DNA from: Toxotes chatareus
Lineage: Eukaryota > Chordata > Actinopteri > Toxotidae
NCBI GenBank assembly: GCA_016801885.1
Contig: CM028888.1
Coordinates: 12,943,170 to 13,007,169, forward strand
Direction of reading: 5' to 3'
Length of the DNA stretch: 64,000 bases
The notes under the pieces are model-generated. The model did no database searches. It saw nothing but the letters and a program-made list of their open reading frames with translations, and was not told the origin of the DNA. A program made the position numbers and the translations under genes. Shown here piece by piece: positions 1 to 10,479 of this stretch. Each line of letters begins with the position of its first letter. Position 1 is the first letter of the stretch.

Positions 1-794
1 TTAAAGAGGCAATGATATCTAACAGCACCATTGCCAGCAGCTTCACTGATAAGCAGTGTTACATCAGAGGTGTAGGACCGCAGAAGTTGGGCCCATCTCT
101 TATGGGTTAGCAAAGTTAATGGATGCAAACAGTGATCCACTTAAACAGTCTGTCAGGGCTGTTTTGTTGCAGCAGAAAACTTCAGCTTGGGAGACTGACG
201 TGATTCGTTGTAGTACAAGGTGAGGCAATGCAAGGTTGCAAGGGGAACGAGAAAAGGGAAAGGAAATTGGTCCATTTGGTGTGATGACATCCAGGTGTAA
301 TGGTTTAAAATTGGCAGTTTAGGAAGAACGAGACCTGGTCAACTGATGGCACATGTTAGTTTCATTGGTGTTAATGTAAATGTTACACAGCATTTTAACG
401 ATTCTTTTTAAAATGTAGAATAATTACACACAGCATCTAATTACACACAGTGGTTAAAGGGACGATAGAGGGGTTAGACAAGGGTTATGTGTTTTTAGTT
501 AATTGGCTTAAAATCTTTGTTAAGGTGCAGCTTTTCCACAAGATGAAAGGATGACAAAGAATAAATGGCAAGTGTGCTATACCCCTTTCATTTGGTACTT
601 ATTTTGAATTCCACTTGAAACTATATTTGTGGTCATCAAAATTCATAGCGAATAGAAGTTCCAATTAAAATGGAGGCAATCATCTGGGTAACCTGATCCT
701 TGTCACCCTTGTCTTCTGGCACTGCACCTCTCATGAGGGAAAGGTTATTTAGTAGTTATTTCAAGGATTAATTAATTAATCAATTAATTTTTAC
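1..794 (-). other. partial intron downstream of the SS4 exon
   Basis: Intron leading to the next LNS6 exon, which is outside the window. I searched the minus strand for the expected GRQLTIFNSQ exon and did not find it. Apart from the UUAA cluster at its start, I see only AT-rich unique-looking sequence. Confidence 0.85.
767..794 (-). promoter_or_regulatory. UUAA cluster just downstream of the SS4 donor (candidate STAR-protein element)
   Basis: Directly after the SS4 5' splice site the minus strand carries four TTAA tetramers (784-787, 776-779, 772-775, 768-771), beginning 8 nt into the intron. A UAAA also overlaps the donor. SAM68 and SLM1/SLM2 (KHDRBS1-3) bind paired U(U/A)AA motifs, and in mammals they repress the neurexin SS4 exon through such elements downstream of it. 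The match in position and motif is seen. The function in this fish is inferred. Confidence 0.65.
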
Positions 795-884
795 CTTTAT
801 CGAGTAGCCACTCGTCAACTACCCGACCAAGTCTGTATGGGATTCTTTGTCTAGCAATAGCCAGTCGTTCATTATCATAGTGTC
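795..884 (-). CDS. nrxn2: neurexin-2 splice-site-4 alternative exon (90 nt)
   Basis: Exactly 90 nt and in frame, the canonical SS4 cassette size. It encodes [20 protein letters not shown] then [11 protein letters not shown], almost identical to the mammalian SS4 insert. The acceptor is weak (TCCAAATTCTTTGAAG, few pyrimidines; AG ends at 885), and the donor is GTAAAAATTAA from 794. Both are typical of a regulated exon. Known biology: the insert switches ligand choice, with inclusion favouring cerebellin binding and exclusion allowing LRRTM and strong neuroligin binding. The next exon (GRQLTIFNSQ in the family) was not found between 1 and 794, so it lies outside the window. Confidence 0.95.
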
Positions 885-2520
885 CTTCAAAGAATTTGGA
901 GAGACAGATTAAAGGTTAAAGTCTGCAAGCTGAAAGATCACATGGTTAGAAACAGTGTTAGAATGGCTAACAGGTTTAACAAGTTATCAGTTTTAACCCA
1001 GCTGTGAGTTAAAAGAAACTTGTGCGTTACGTAGTGTTATCTAGTTATTACGAGTACCAGTGTTAATGCTAATTAGACTAATGTTTAGGCTATTTATAAT
1101 GTGCTACACTAGTTAGTGTTATTTAGCTATTTAAGCAAAGCATAATCTTCAGTAAAAAGCACTTACAGTAAAATGTTAAATAATTTTATGCACTGTATAA
1201 AATTGAGGTTAATTCAGTTAAACACAGAAAAGCATTAAAAATCAGGCAACACAGCAAACACAGTGAAGAAAACAATTTTTGCATTTAGACAGTCTGTAGT
1301 TAGAGCAGAAACAGATATTAGCCTTTGCCACCGTCTCACCACATTTCTATTCCACAATGTGTTTGTTTCCATAGTATTCTGCATAATATGCAATGAATTC
1401 TTTTTTACTGCAACTCCCATGAGATAATGACAGCAGGTCCAAATCAAAGAAAAAAATTTGTTTGTGTAACATTGTTGTGCCTACAGACTTTATTAACAAC
1501 TCCAATAACGGATAAACACGTAGCTCTAACACCAATACCTAATTTCAGTTTTTGGAAAGATGCATGAATAAATCCTTTATGCAAAACAACATTGTGGAAT
1601 CAGGGCTAATGGGACAAAAGCTGCTCTCAAGTGGGACAAGACTTCAGCTCTTTATTTAACACATGCAAACACAGAAGAGTAATTTATCCAATGAAATCTA
1701 CAACAGGAAATACACTATACAACAGTATGAACTGTCAGTTTCTGGGGGACAGCAGAGCCCAGTTGATATTAGTGCCATAAATACTCTTTATTCAGTCTAG
1801 TATGGATCTAGCACTGAATCTATCAATCATCAGCCACAAGATTTCTACAGGGTTCTGACAACGCATAAATTCTTGTTGACATTACCTTGTTCCATTTTGA
1901 TAAGAAAATTCTAGCAACATGTTAATCCTACATATGAATAGAAGTGTAAATAGGACATTGGATAGTATGAATAAAAAAAGGATTAGGACAACAAGGAGAA
2001 GGTGGCACAGTACATGACAGTGCATGGCAGTTAAAGCGAAGCTTACCTGGTTTTACCTACTAAGCTTTAACATGCAGCAGGTTATAAAAGAAGTGAAGGT
2101 GCACATTCATTGAGCCTTAAGAGAGCTGGAAGCAGCTCCCCTGCATTCTTGCCTTACACAAATGTTAGAAACATTGTATATTATGCCTCATTTCATGTCC
2201 ATTTTTACAGAGATTAAAAAATCTGTTCCAGGAATCGGTTCCTGATACATCTAATTGTTACCTATGTGATATACACTCCCTTTACAGTAAGAGTACCCAT
2301 GTTTATTATTGCTGTGCATATTAGTTACTTAATATTAGAAATGTCTCAAAAATCACTGATTACTGATTGGGAACTCACAAAGAGTTTGCACGCAACATGC
2401 AGGGCCATCACCATTACACATTTTTGATTTATGTACAACTGTGGCATGAGTGTATGTGCTTTGAGCACCAGCTGGAGGCAGAGAGGGGACTTGGTTTCAT
2501 CCTGCTATGCCAGCTGGTGC

Positions 2521-2565
2521 ACCTGTTCTGAATAAGGTTAATTGGTTGATTGGTTCAGAACAGGT
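2521..2565. repeat. 12-bp perfect inverted repeat
   Basis: ACCTGTTCTGAA at 2521-2532 is the exact reverse complement of 2554-2565, separated by 21 nt containing TTAATTGG/TTGATTGG. It would form a stem-loop in the nrxn2 pre-mRNA. Confidence 0.8.
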
Positions 2566-3531
2566 TAAAGCACAGCCGGTCGTGATTGCATTATGTATGG
2601 GTCTTTTTTTTTTTTTAATTTTGGCTTTATGGTTATATTAAATCTGTGTGCATAGGTTGGTAAGCTATAAAAACTTTCAGGCTGTGAAAATCTGTTTTGT
2701 ATTTGTACATGCTTCTTTTTGTCTGTTTGCCTTTGTGCCTATGCAGATCTATTCAACATTTAATATGGCATTAATGTTCTTAACATTTTGAAACACTATT
2801 ATCACCAGATAGGGTAATTTTGCATGTATTTATGTCTATGTACAGTATTTCTCTTAACAGCATCTGACAAATACCTGAACACTATGACATAAAACAACAT
2901 AACATAAAATTTAAATGTAAAACATATATATAACTTGGTCATTTTAGAGCTGAGCCCTTTAACGGATAGGGACCAGTACAAATTTTGCCGAATTCATCAA
3001 TCTGCTTCTGTGAAAAAGGTGACCTTTACATGATGTTGTTTGTGTTCACCAGTGAGCAGATGAATGTAAATGTATGCAAGACCACAAAATTGTTTATGTC
3101 AACAAGAATTTATCAGCTGAATTAATAACAATATATATGCCCTGGTTAGTCAACACTGTGTCTTTAGACCTGGGCCAGAGGTTGGCAGATTAACAACAAA
3201 TAAATTAATATTATCTTGGGATTATATAGTACGTGCACCACGTAAGTGGTTCTTTTGGATTTATCTAGGAAATCCCACATAAACCACATACGCATAACAT
3301 GTGCATGTATGGACATTTTTTGAGGAAAGATGGGGAAAAAAAATGCTGCTTTAATTTGCTGTAAATGGAGGAATTTTTCTCATCTGCTGCATTCTTCCCC
3401 TCCTGTGTGCCAAACTGACAACAAAAGCAACGGTGGCTGATGAAAATTATTTCATTGCTAGATATCCTTTGCAGCTGGAGGCCAACACATCAATTTCAGG
3501 CTATTATATTATTTTTGCAATATGGCATGTC

Positions 3532-3533
<2 letters not shown>

Positions 3534-3567
<34 letters not shown>
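3534..3567. repeat. (GT)17 microsatellite
   Basis: Perfect GT dinucleotide run of 34 bases in the intron between the LNS6 core and SS4 exons. Confidence 0.97.
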
Positions 3568-3568
<1 letters not shown>

Positions 3569-3681
3569 AATTTAATAGATAGTTTGTAGAGCAATGAAAC
3601 AACTAGACAGGAAAGCTGATCAGTTTTGCAAACAGTTCATTTCACAACTGCACATTCGAAGGTTTACGTTTGATAGGCAGA

Positions 3682-3687
3682 CATGCA
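3682..3687 (-). promoter_or_regulatory. TGCATG hexamer near a splice donor (candidate RBFOX site)
   Basis: The transcript strand reads TGCATG 67-72 nt downstream of the LNS6 core exon donor, within the window where RBFOX proteins normally act. The hexamer is the family consensus. A single copy can occur by chance, so functional relevance to the neighbouring SS4 choice is only inferred. Confidence 0.35.
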
Positions 3688-3753
3688 ATCCTCTCTTGCT
3701 AATCCAGATGCTTCATGCCATCTCTCTATAAATCACTGTGCCATCAGTCTTAC

Positions 3754-3925
3754 CTGGTGGATAACGCTCAATGACTGGTTGGTTGTCCACCTGGAGAGTG
3801 GCATTGCCACCGCTGCGTGTGAAGCGTACAACATGGTACTTGCCGTCATTCACTATGACAGCAGGCTCGTCGATGGTGATGTCGTCTGTCCCCACATTGA
3901 AGATGACACCAATTTTTCCTTGATC
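3754..3925 (-). CDS. nrxn2: neurexin-2 shared exon: LNS6 core up to splice site 4
   Basis: 172-nt exon. The acceptor TCACCCACAG ends at 3926 and the donor GTAAGA starts at 3753. It reads [58 protein letters not shown]. It contains an acidic GTDD stretch in the region that, in neurexin structures, supplies a Ca2+ ligand, and an NAT glycosylation sequon. It ends one base into a codon at splice site 4. Mammalian sequences recalled at QVDSWPVIERYPAG have Ser-Trp where this one has Asn-Gln, a change next to SS4 worth verifying. Used by alpha and beta forms. Confidence 0.97.
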
Positions 3926-6900
3926 CTGTGGGTGAAAAACAAAAAGTGAATGTGACACAGTAAACAAATGATAAGAGTTGCAATTTGAAATGATTTCATA
4001 TCATATTCACCTAAACAAAACAAATTCCCATTGAATTCAGGGTTGTCGAGCCAGGAACCTTGTTTAAGCAGTAAAAGCATATCCTTTGTGACATGGACAG
4101 TATGCTTAGTTCTTTCTTTAGGGTTCAGCACCACTCCCCCTCAGCAACCTGCTAAGGTTTCCTGATGTGGATCACTACTGACAGAATCCTTCTGTTTCTC
4201 TTTTGGTTGACCAACTTCTCTTCCTGTCAGCCTTTCCTTGCTCCTGCCAACCTTCCTCAAAGGTCAAAGCTGCTTCTCAAGCCAGCCTTTGGGTGGCACT
4301 AATAAGAAAACATTGGAAACAAACTGTGTGGGCTCTCTGTGCCTGTCTGGCCTTTGTATGTTTGCTGCCTTCTTTCTAAATTCAACACAAGGTCAAAATG
4401 CTAATGTGGTAATAGGAGACATTTGCAGGAAACAGCACAGGACTCTGCAGTAGTTCACAGAGAGGCACAATAATACACTTATCCAATAACCTTTGTAATT
4501 GTGATGAATATATAAATTATATTTAAAAAAAAAAGTACAACCTGGCAGGTTAGTCAATCATTATTAAAGTCAATATGAAACAGAACACCTGAGTGTCAGC
4601 CTGAGGTGTGGTAGTAAAGTTTGGCAACCAAATAACAAAGCCATTTTTTGGTTCCCATTCAACAGGCTGTCAAATGCATTGTGTACGTGTTGTGTAGTAT
4701 GTCACAGATGCACAAAAGCATGTTGTGCGCACAGGCAAAACATCATTACCATATATATAATAATAATAATGATTAGTGACTTTCAGGCTGTGCAGTTTCC
4801 CCTCATATCATTTGTCTCTCAGCTGTGTACCATCAAGGACCAAGAGACAGCAGGTTTTTATTCAAACAACCTCGACTCCAGCAGCTGGTTGCACTATATC
4901 ACACCTAGAGAGGGGAGAGGAAGTAAACAGTGAAATTGGCTGGTGTAGTATTTTATTGAAATAAAATCCCGTAGACCGCTGGTCCTTCATAGCTCACACA
5001 ACGTGCACAATATTTACTGACCTTACAGACATGATGTAAATATCTCCCACACTGGAGACTTGCATTGCATCTGGATTCCCTGGCTGTACTGACAGAACCA
5101 GCTTCCAGTGTTTACTCCTTGACATGCACCATTTAATATTACTGATTGTTCCTTTTTCCTCATATCATCAATATTGCATTACTCACTCGAAGACGAAAAA
5201 TTTAAATATGTACGGAGAAACGCTTCTTTCCTTGCCTTGATGGCGGCTGCTATTGTGTGATGTTAAACCTGTCTTCAAGCTTTTCTCTCACCCCCTAATC
5301 ATATGTAAAATCCTTTTGAATTTGAAATAATTATTCATGCTGACATTGTTGGCGATAAGTACTGAAGTGTTAAGTGTCCTCAGAGACCTTGAATGTCGCA
5401 TTAATAATATAATTTTAAGCTTGAGAAATCAACTTTCAACTTACTTTATTCAAAAGAGCTCTGTCTCCAAAAAGAATGTTCATATTGGAGGTCAGCAACT
5501 GGTCTGCGGCTCACTGGGTTGTTACATTTCTCAATTCAAATTTGTCATGAACCCAGAAGAAGGCAACTACGTGTGACTGATGAACACATGATGCATGAAC
5601 TACAGCTGGATAATCAAATTCACACAAGAAGAAGATGAAACCCCTTCATGACAAATGCCTACCCACTCACGGTTACTCACTGTGAACCTGTGGGCTAATT
5701 AAAGTCAGTGTTACTGTAGGTTACTGGGAATCAGCTGGCTGTTAGACCTTGCTGTGAAAGAACTACAGAGTCACATTTTGTTATACAAAAGTATGTCAAG
5801 AAACCACATTATCACCATGGTATACATAATTCTTTACATTGTCTGTAAGTAGGATCTCTTGCATTTCTTGTTTATTTATATTCTGTTTGTCCATGCTTTA
5901 ATTGCACTTCCCAAAATGGAGGATTCAGTAGGCAGCTACAGGGTAGTGTGGCCTCAGGTCCAATGCCCATGTCCGCTGGACAACAATTAACTTCTCCACG
6001 GCCAGGAAAAGTCTGCGGGGGGGTTCATATGCCTTCAATAAAAGCGTTGCTTCTGTTTTGCTAACTCAGTATTTGTGCACAATTACAAAACAGCCCCAAA
6101 GCACCTTTTGACAGCTGGCAAAGCAACAATACTGCACCTCAGTTTTAGCAAACAAAAGCTTGGCCTCTCCAGTTCGGTTTTTCTCTCTTTTTTCGCTTCT
6201 TTTTTTTTTGCAAGAGGCTACTTAATGCCCATGTGTTTGGGTATAAAGCTAGTCAAGCATATCCTCATGAAAAGCTGCACAGTCTCCCATCTAGCTGTTT
6301 TGACATCATCTCTGTTGGAGAGAGCGTTTCCTTGAAGTACTCCCTGTTCCCACTGGAGCTTTCAGAGTGGGATCTCAATTCTCATTCTCAAGCTGCAGCC
6401 TACTTCGATTCATCTGAGAGGAAAAGGATTGAATATTATTATAAGAACATATTATTATTATAAGGAGATATCTTTGATGGGGGGGAAAAAGAAAAGAAAA
6501 CCTGAAAGGACTATGGCTCTGATGATTCTTCTCTGATAAGACACCACTGCCACCTGATACATTTTTAAACTGAGCACAGAGTGGACAGATCATGATTCTT
6601 TTAAGAGGGCCAGCACATCTGTCTGTCTGCGTTTGTTACCAGCCAACTGTCTGTCTCAGTATTGGATACCTTTAGGCTCTTTACTGAAGCCTTCTCCTCA
6701 GATGAAGGTGGGAGCTTGCATCAAAAGACTTCTGACACTTATTACCCCTACTCCTGTATGAATGATAAAGTATCTCCCCTCCTCATCATACTCATCATAT
6801 TTTCTATGAATTCTATCTGAAAATATCTAGTCATTACTGTAAAATGGATTTCATCTGTACAGTGTGTGGGGAAAACTCTGCATTTAAAATAACTTCTTTT

Positions 6901-7509
6901 TTAGGTAGCTTTTATATAATATTTAGTGACCAAAGCACACGTGCAGCAACAGATTTGTACCTGACTTATCTATCATAAATTTGAAATGAAGAAGCCAAAT
7001 ACATATGAAGCACATGGAGAAGCACTGTAAGAAGGCAGGCTGAGCGCTGCCTTTAAAAGTGCCTTCTTGAAATATACACATTTGTGAGTTTTGGTGAAGC
7101 ATTTCCGTTCCTATATAGAATGAGGCAGAATATTTATTAAGAAGGACTTTCCTATTCAGAATATAATTCTGGGAGTCATATAATTCTGCTCAAGCCATTG
7201 ACTAATGCATTATCAAAATGCATAAGAAATCAACTTATGGAATCAGGTCTTCACACCTTCATCTGTTCTCCTGTAGCCTAAAGCTCAGTTGTGCTGCATC
7301 GCTTCTTCAGCACTTCAGCACAACACTAATTGTCATCATTTTGCACAATAAATCTTCTGTTTTTGTTTTATCTTTTAGTCACTTATTAAAAACAGGACCA
7401 TCTGAAAGTAGCATTAGCCTCTCTAATGTACTCTCCAGTGAATACGGTGATGGTTTGTTTCTTTTGTACGGGGTAATTGGTCTTTGAAGATTGTGTACTC
7501 TCGCTCCTT

Positions 7510-7551
7510 GGTTAACCACGTGGTTTCGGTTAACCATGTCGCCATTTTAAT
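7510..7551. promoter_or_regulatory. palindromic GTTAAC/CACGTG group with a YY1-like motif
   Basis: Within 42 bases there are two copies of GGTTAACC (7510-7517 and 7528-7535), a 12-bp palindrome AACCACGTGGTT (7514-7525) with a core E-box, and GCCATTTTAAT (from 7541), which resembles a YY1 site. This looks like a protein-binding cluster. No target or activity can be assigned from sequence. Confidence 0.4.
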
Positions 7552-8851
7552 GCAGTGTGGTGTTGTGTGTGCGAAGTTATCTGTGATTTGAATTTGCTGT
7601 TTTAATGAAGCATTTTAAGCGCTGACAATCAGATGCTGCATCTGCAGCAGTGAAAACTTAATCTTTTCTAAATTATCAGTGGATGGAAGTCTAGTGGCAG
7701 GCTAATGTCACATTTCATCTTGATGGCTCTAATAGTCATAATCAAGAGTATTTCAAATGCAGTGAAGTGTTCTGTTCATACCAGGAACCCGCTGCTGTTA
7801 TGGCCTTTAAGTTTTGAGTTTTGACCCCTCCCTTTTATAATTTATACTGTCCATCATTTTATATTTCTGAATAGAAAGCTCCATTTTCCAAGGCAGATTA
7901 TAAGAAGAGAATTCTGTTCTAAGGCACATCATCTGAAAACCCCAAATCCCTGTAGCACATAAAACTCATATATCACTTGTTTCCTTTACTATTTTCAACT
8001 ATCCCTTGTGGCCAAGTGTTATTTTGACCAGTGTACTGCTTCTCTCTGTCTTCACCTAGTTTTCACAGTCTTCCTCTTCTTCAATGGGCAAGCAGACGAA
8101 GGAAACAGACTGTGATAAAATGTGGAATTAATATGATACATAAATAAATACAAAAGCTGAGAACTAAGGTCCCTATAAAACAAGAATGTGTGATATTATC
8201 AAGCTTAGACGAAGAAAGGAAAAAAGACAACCTCAAAACCCTCTGAACTCTTTTTGATTCCCCTCCGCTGAGCAGTAATAAGGTGTCAAAGTAAGCAATC
8301 TGTCAGGGTGCAAGGACTTGGCAGATGCTGGAAAAAAAATCTTTTCAGCTGGCTCTGCACACAGGCAGCAGTCTTTGCATTTACTAGCAACAGTCCATGG
8401 CTGGCAAGGTCAGTTTCACACTTTTAAAACTGGAAATACAGTTTAAATGAGACAGTTTCAAAAAACATCCAGGAGAGGATTTTTGGAGCAAACATGTCTA
8501 GGAACTGAAAGGCGTGGCAGTAAAACTCTCAAAAGAGGCACATTGTATGTTTCAGTTTCAGTTTTCCAAATCAGTTTTTGGATATGGGTGTCCATTGATC
8601 AAACTGCCGTAGCTTCCATGTTTAAAAGGCCATAGTTAACTATCATAAAACTAACTAAACTAAACCAACTTGAAATAGAGAAGATAATGAAGTGAATATC
8701 AGTTAATATTGAGATATGGACTGGATTGGATTAGAAGACACTATAAATGATGAGTGTGATTCACTGAAAATAGCTCATGTCTTGCAACAAGAAATGTGCT
8801 ATGGAAAATAAAGAGGGGAAAGAAGAGGAGATGCCTTTTTGAGTCTCTCCT

Positions 8852-8930
8852 TTATATATATAGAAAGATATATCGATATAGATATTGATATCGATATACA
8901 TGTATAGATATATAGATATAACAAATTTGG
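8852..8930. repeat. AT/GATA-rich simple sequence with TATCGATA units
   Basis: Interrupted tract of TATA, GATATA and repeated ATCGAT/GATATC units, largely self-complementary. Low-complexity intronic DNA. Confidence 0.9.
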
Positions 8931-9810
8931 AGATATTCTTTTGTCATTTGTCTTTAAGAGGTTTCAGAAATAAGGGGATATTTCAGTGCCGCTTGAAAGA
9001 AAACTCAAGGTCAAGCCTGATGTAGTGTTGTTAAAATTGTTTTGCTTTTCAGGACAGAATCAGTGATTTTAGGAAGCAGTTTTAGGTGGTTACAACAAAA
9101 TGTGCTCTAATAAGGGCCTAACTCCAGTTGCAATTTTTGTCCTGTGCTTTGACAACAGGTGTGGTTTTAATTATTACACCACTTGCAGACATTTGACAGA
9201 TATCCCCTCTGGTTTTCATCATGGCACATCTGTCCTGTGCCTACATGCTAAAAAGGCTGATTTCCCTCCAGAAAAGACACAGTTGCTGGCAGATGCTGAG
9301 GAGTCACTTGGTTCCACCAGCAGACACACCTGTTTATCACCAGTATACATCTCCTAGTCCAATGACTTGTGCTCTACTGTTGCTCCTTCTTGAGATCATG
9401 ACTTATCTATTCCTATTTTGTCTTAAGATCTGGACTCAGTTAATGTAGTTAATCTGTGAATCATACGTGCCATGACGATGTCTGAATAATAATGGCACAG
9501 TCAAGTTAAAACTTTAATATAGTGATTATTTATATTTAGATTTCTTTTTCATTTAATATAATTAAGATTGGAACAGCAGTAGTCTACCAGCAAGGCTTTT
9601 GTGCTAATATGAGATTGTTTGCTTGTGCCTTCATCAACATATGTATTAAGAAACTGTGACATTTTCTTTATTCAAACTTTTGTCACCATTGTGTTTTTTT
9701 TTACTCAACCTTTTCAGATACATAACATCTTAATTGCTTCTGGAAATTCCTGCATGACACTCTAGTTTCAGTTGTATTAGTCCTACCTGCTAACAAGCAG
9801 ATAGGGCTGC

Positions 9811-9841
9811 TTTTATTATTATTATTATTTTTTTTTTTTTT
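9811..9841. repeat. (TTA)n followed by a T tract
   Basis: Short TTA trinucleotide repeat running into about a dozen Ts in the intron. Confidence 0.9.
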
Positions 9842-10297
9842 ATTAATTTTGTGTTTGTGTTTTTTTCCAACTCAAAAACAAAGTTTCAACTTCAGTCAAG
9901 AGTCTCAGTGCTTACTTCCAAACACTGAGAAAAACTGAACAACTCATTAATGTTGCTCACTGATTTCCTGAGGCAATATGTAGACAATGCAAATAATTTA
10001 AAAGTTTGTTATCGTGTGTTTGCAGACAGAGAGGACTAATTTCTACTGTTCCAGTTCCAGTGCCCAATTCACATTGTCCTGATTTTCAGGAGATCTTAGT
10101 ATTTTGTGTGTTTTTTTCTTTCTGTTCAAAACACGATTTAGAGCTCATAGATGCAGGATGCAGTTGGTATGAATCTGCTTTTTTGTTGATGAATCTGAAA
10201 GAAACTAAAATGTAGTAGCAGTGAAATAACCCATCTATCCTCCAGTGTTGCGTGACATTTATGCTTAAAAGCCCCAAACTCTGCTTCCCATCCTTAC

Positions 10298-10479
10298 TAT
10301 GTGCAGCTGAAGATAGTCTCCGAGCCCGTGAGTGCTTTCCACTCGCACCAAGATGGCATCCTTCTGCTGAGTGCTGAAGCCCACGGCTAACCGATCGGCG
10401 CGGGTGCTTGGCCGCTCATTGGGGGCCCAGGTGAATGTGATGAGAGCTCCCCCTTTCCCAAAGATATATGTGGTTCCAG
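10298..10479 (-). CDS. nrxn2: neurexin-2 shared alpha/beta exon: LNS6 start
   Basis: 182-nt exon used by both isoforms. The acceptor CTTTTCCCAG ends at 10480 and the donor GTAAGG starts at 10297. It encodes [60 protein letters not shown], the first strands of LNS6. LNS6 is the only LNS domain of beta-neurexin and carries the Ca2+-dependent binding face for neuroligins and LRRTMs. GKGGALIT and DRLAVGFST are neurexin-2-like. The exon ends on a codon boundary. Confidence 0.97.

Larger units (their letters stand above)
885..3753 (-). other. intron upstream of the SS4 exon
   Basis: 2,869-nt intron between the LNS6 core exon and the SS4 cassette. It holds a GT microsatellite (3534-3567), a 12-bp inverted repeat (2521-2565) and several minus-strand TGCATG hexamers, including one 67 nt after the donor. 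No coding sequence was recognised. Confidence 0.85.
3926..10297 (-). other. intron within LNS6
   Basis: 6,372-nt intron between the two shared LNS6 exons. It contains an AT/GATA-rich tract (8852-8930), a T-rich tract (9811-9841) and a palindromic E-box group (7510-7551). Otherwise it is unremarkable, and no coding sequence was recognised. Confidence 0.85.
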
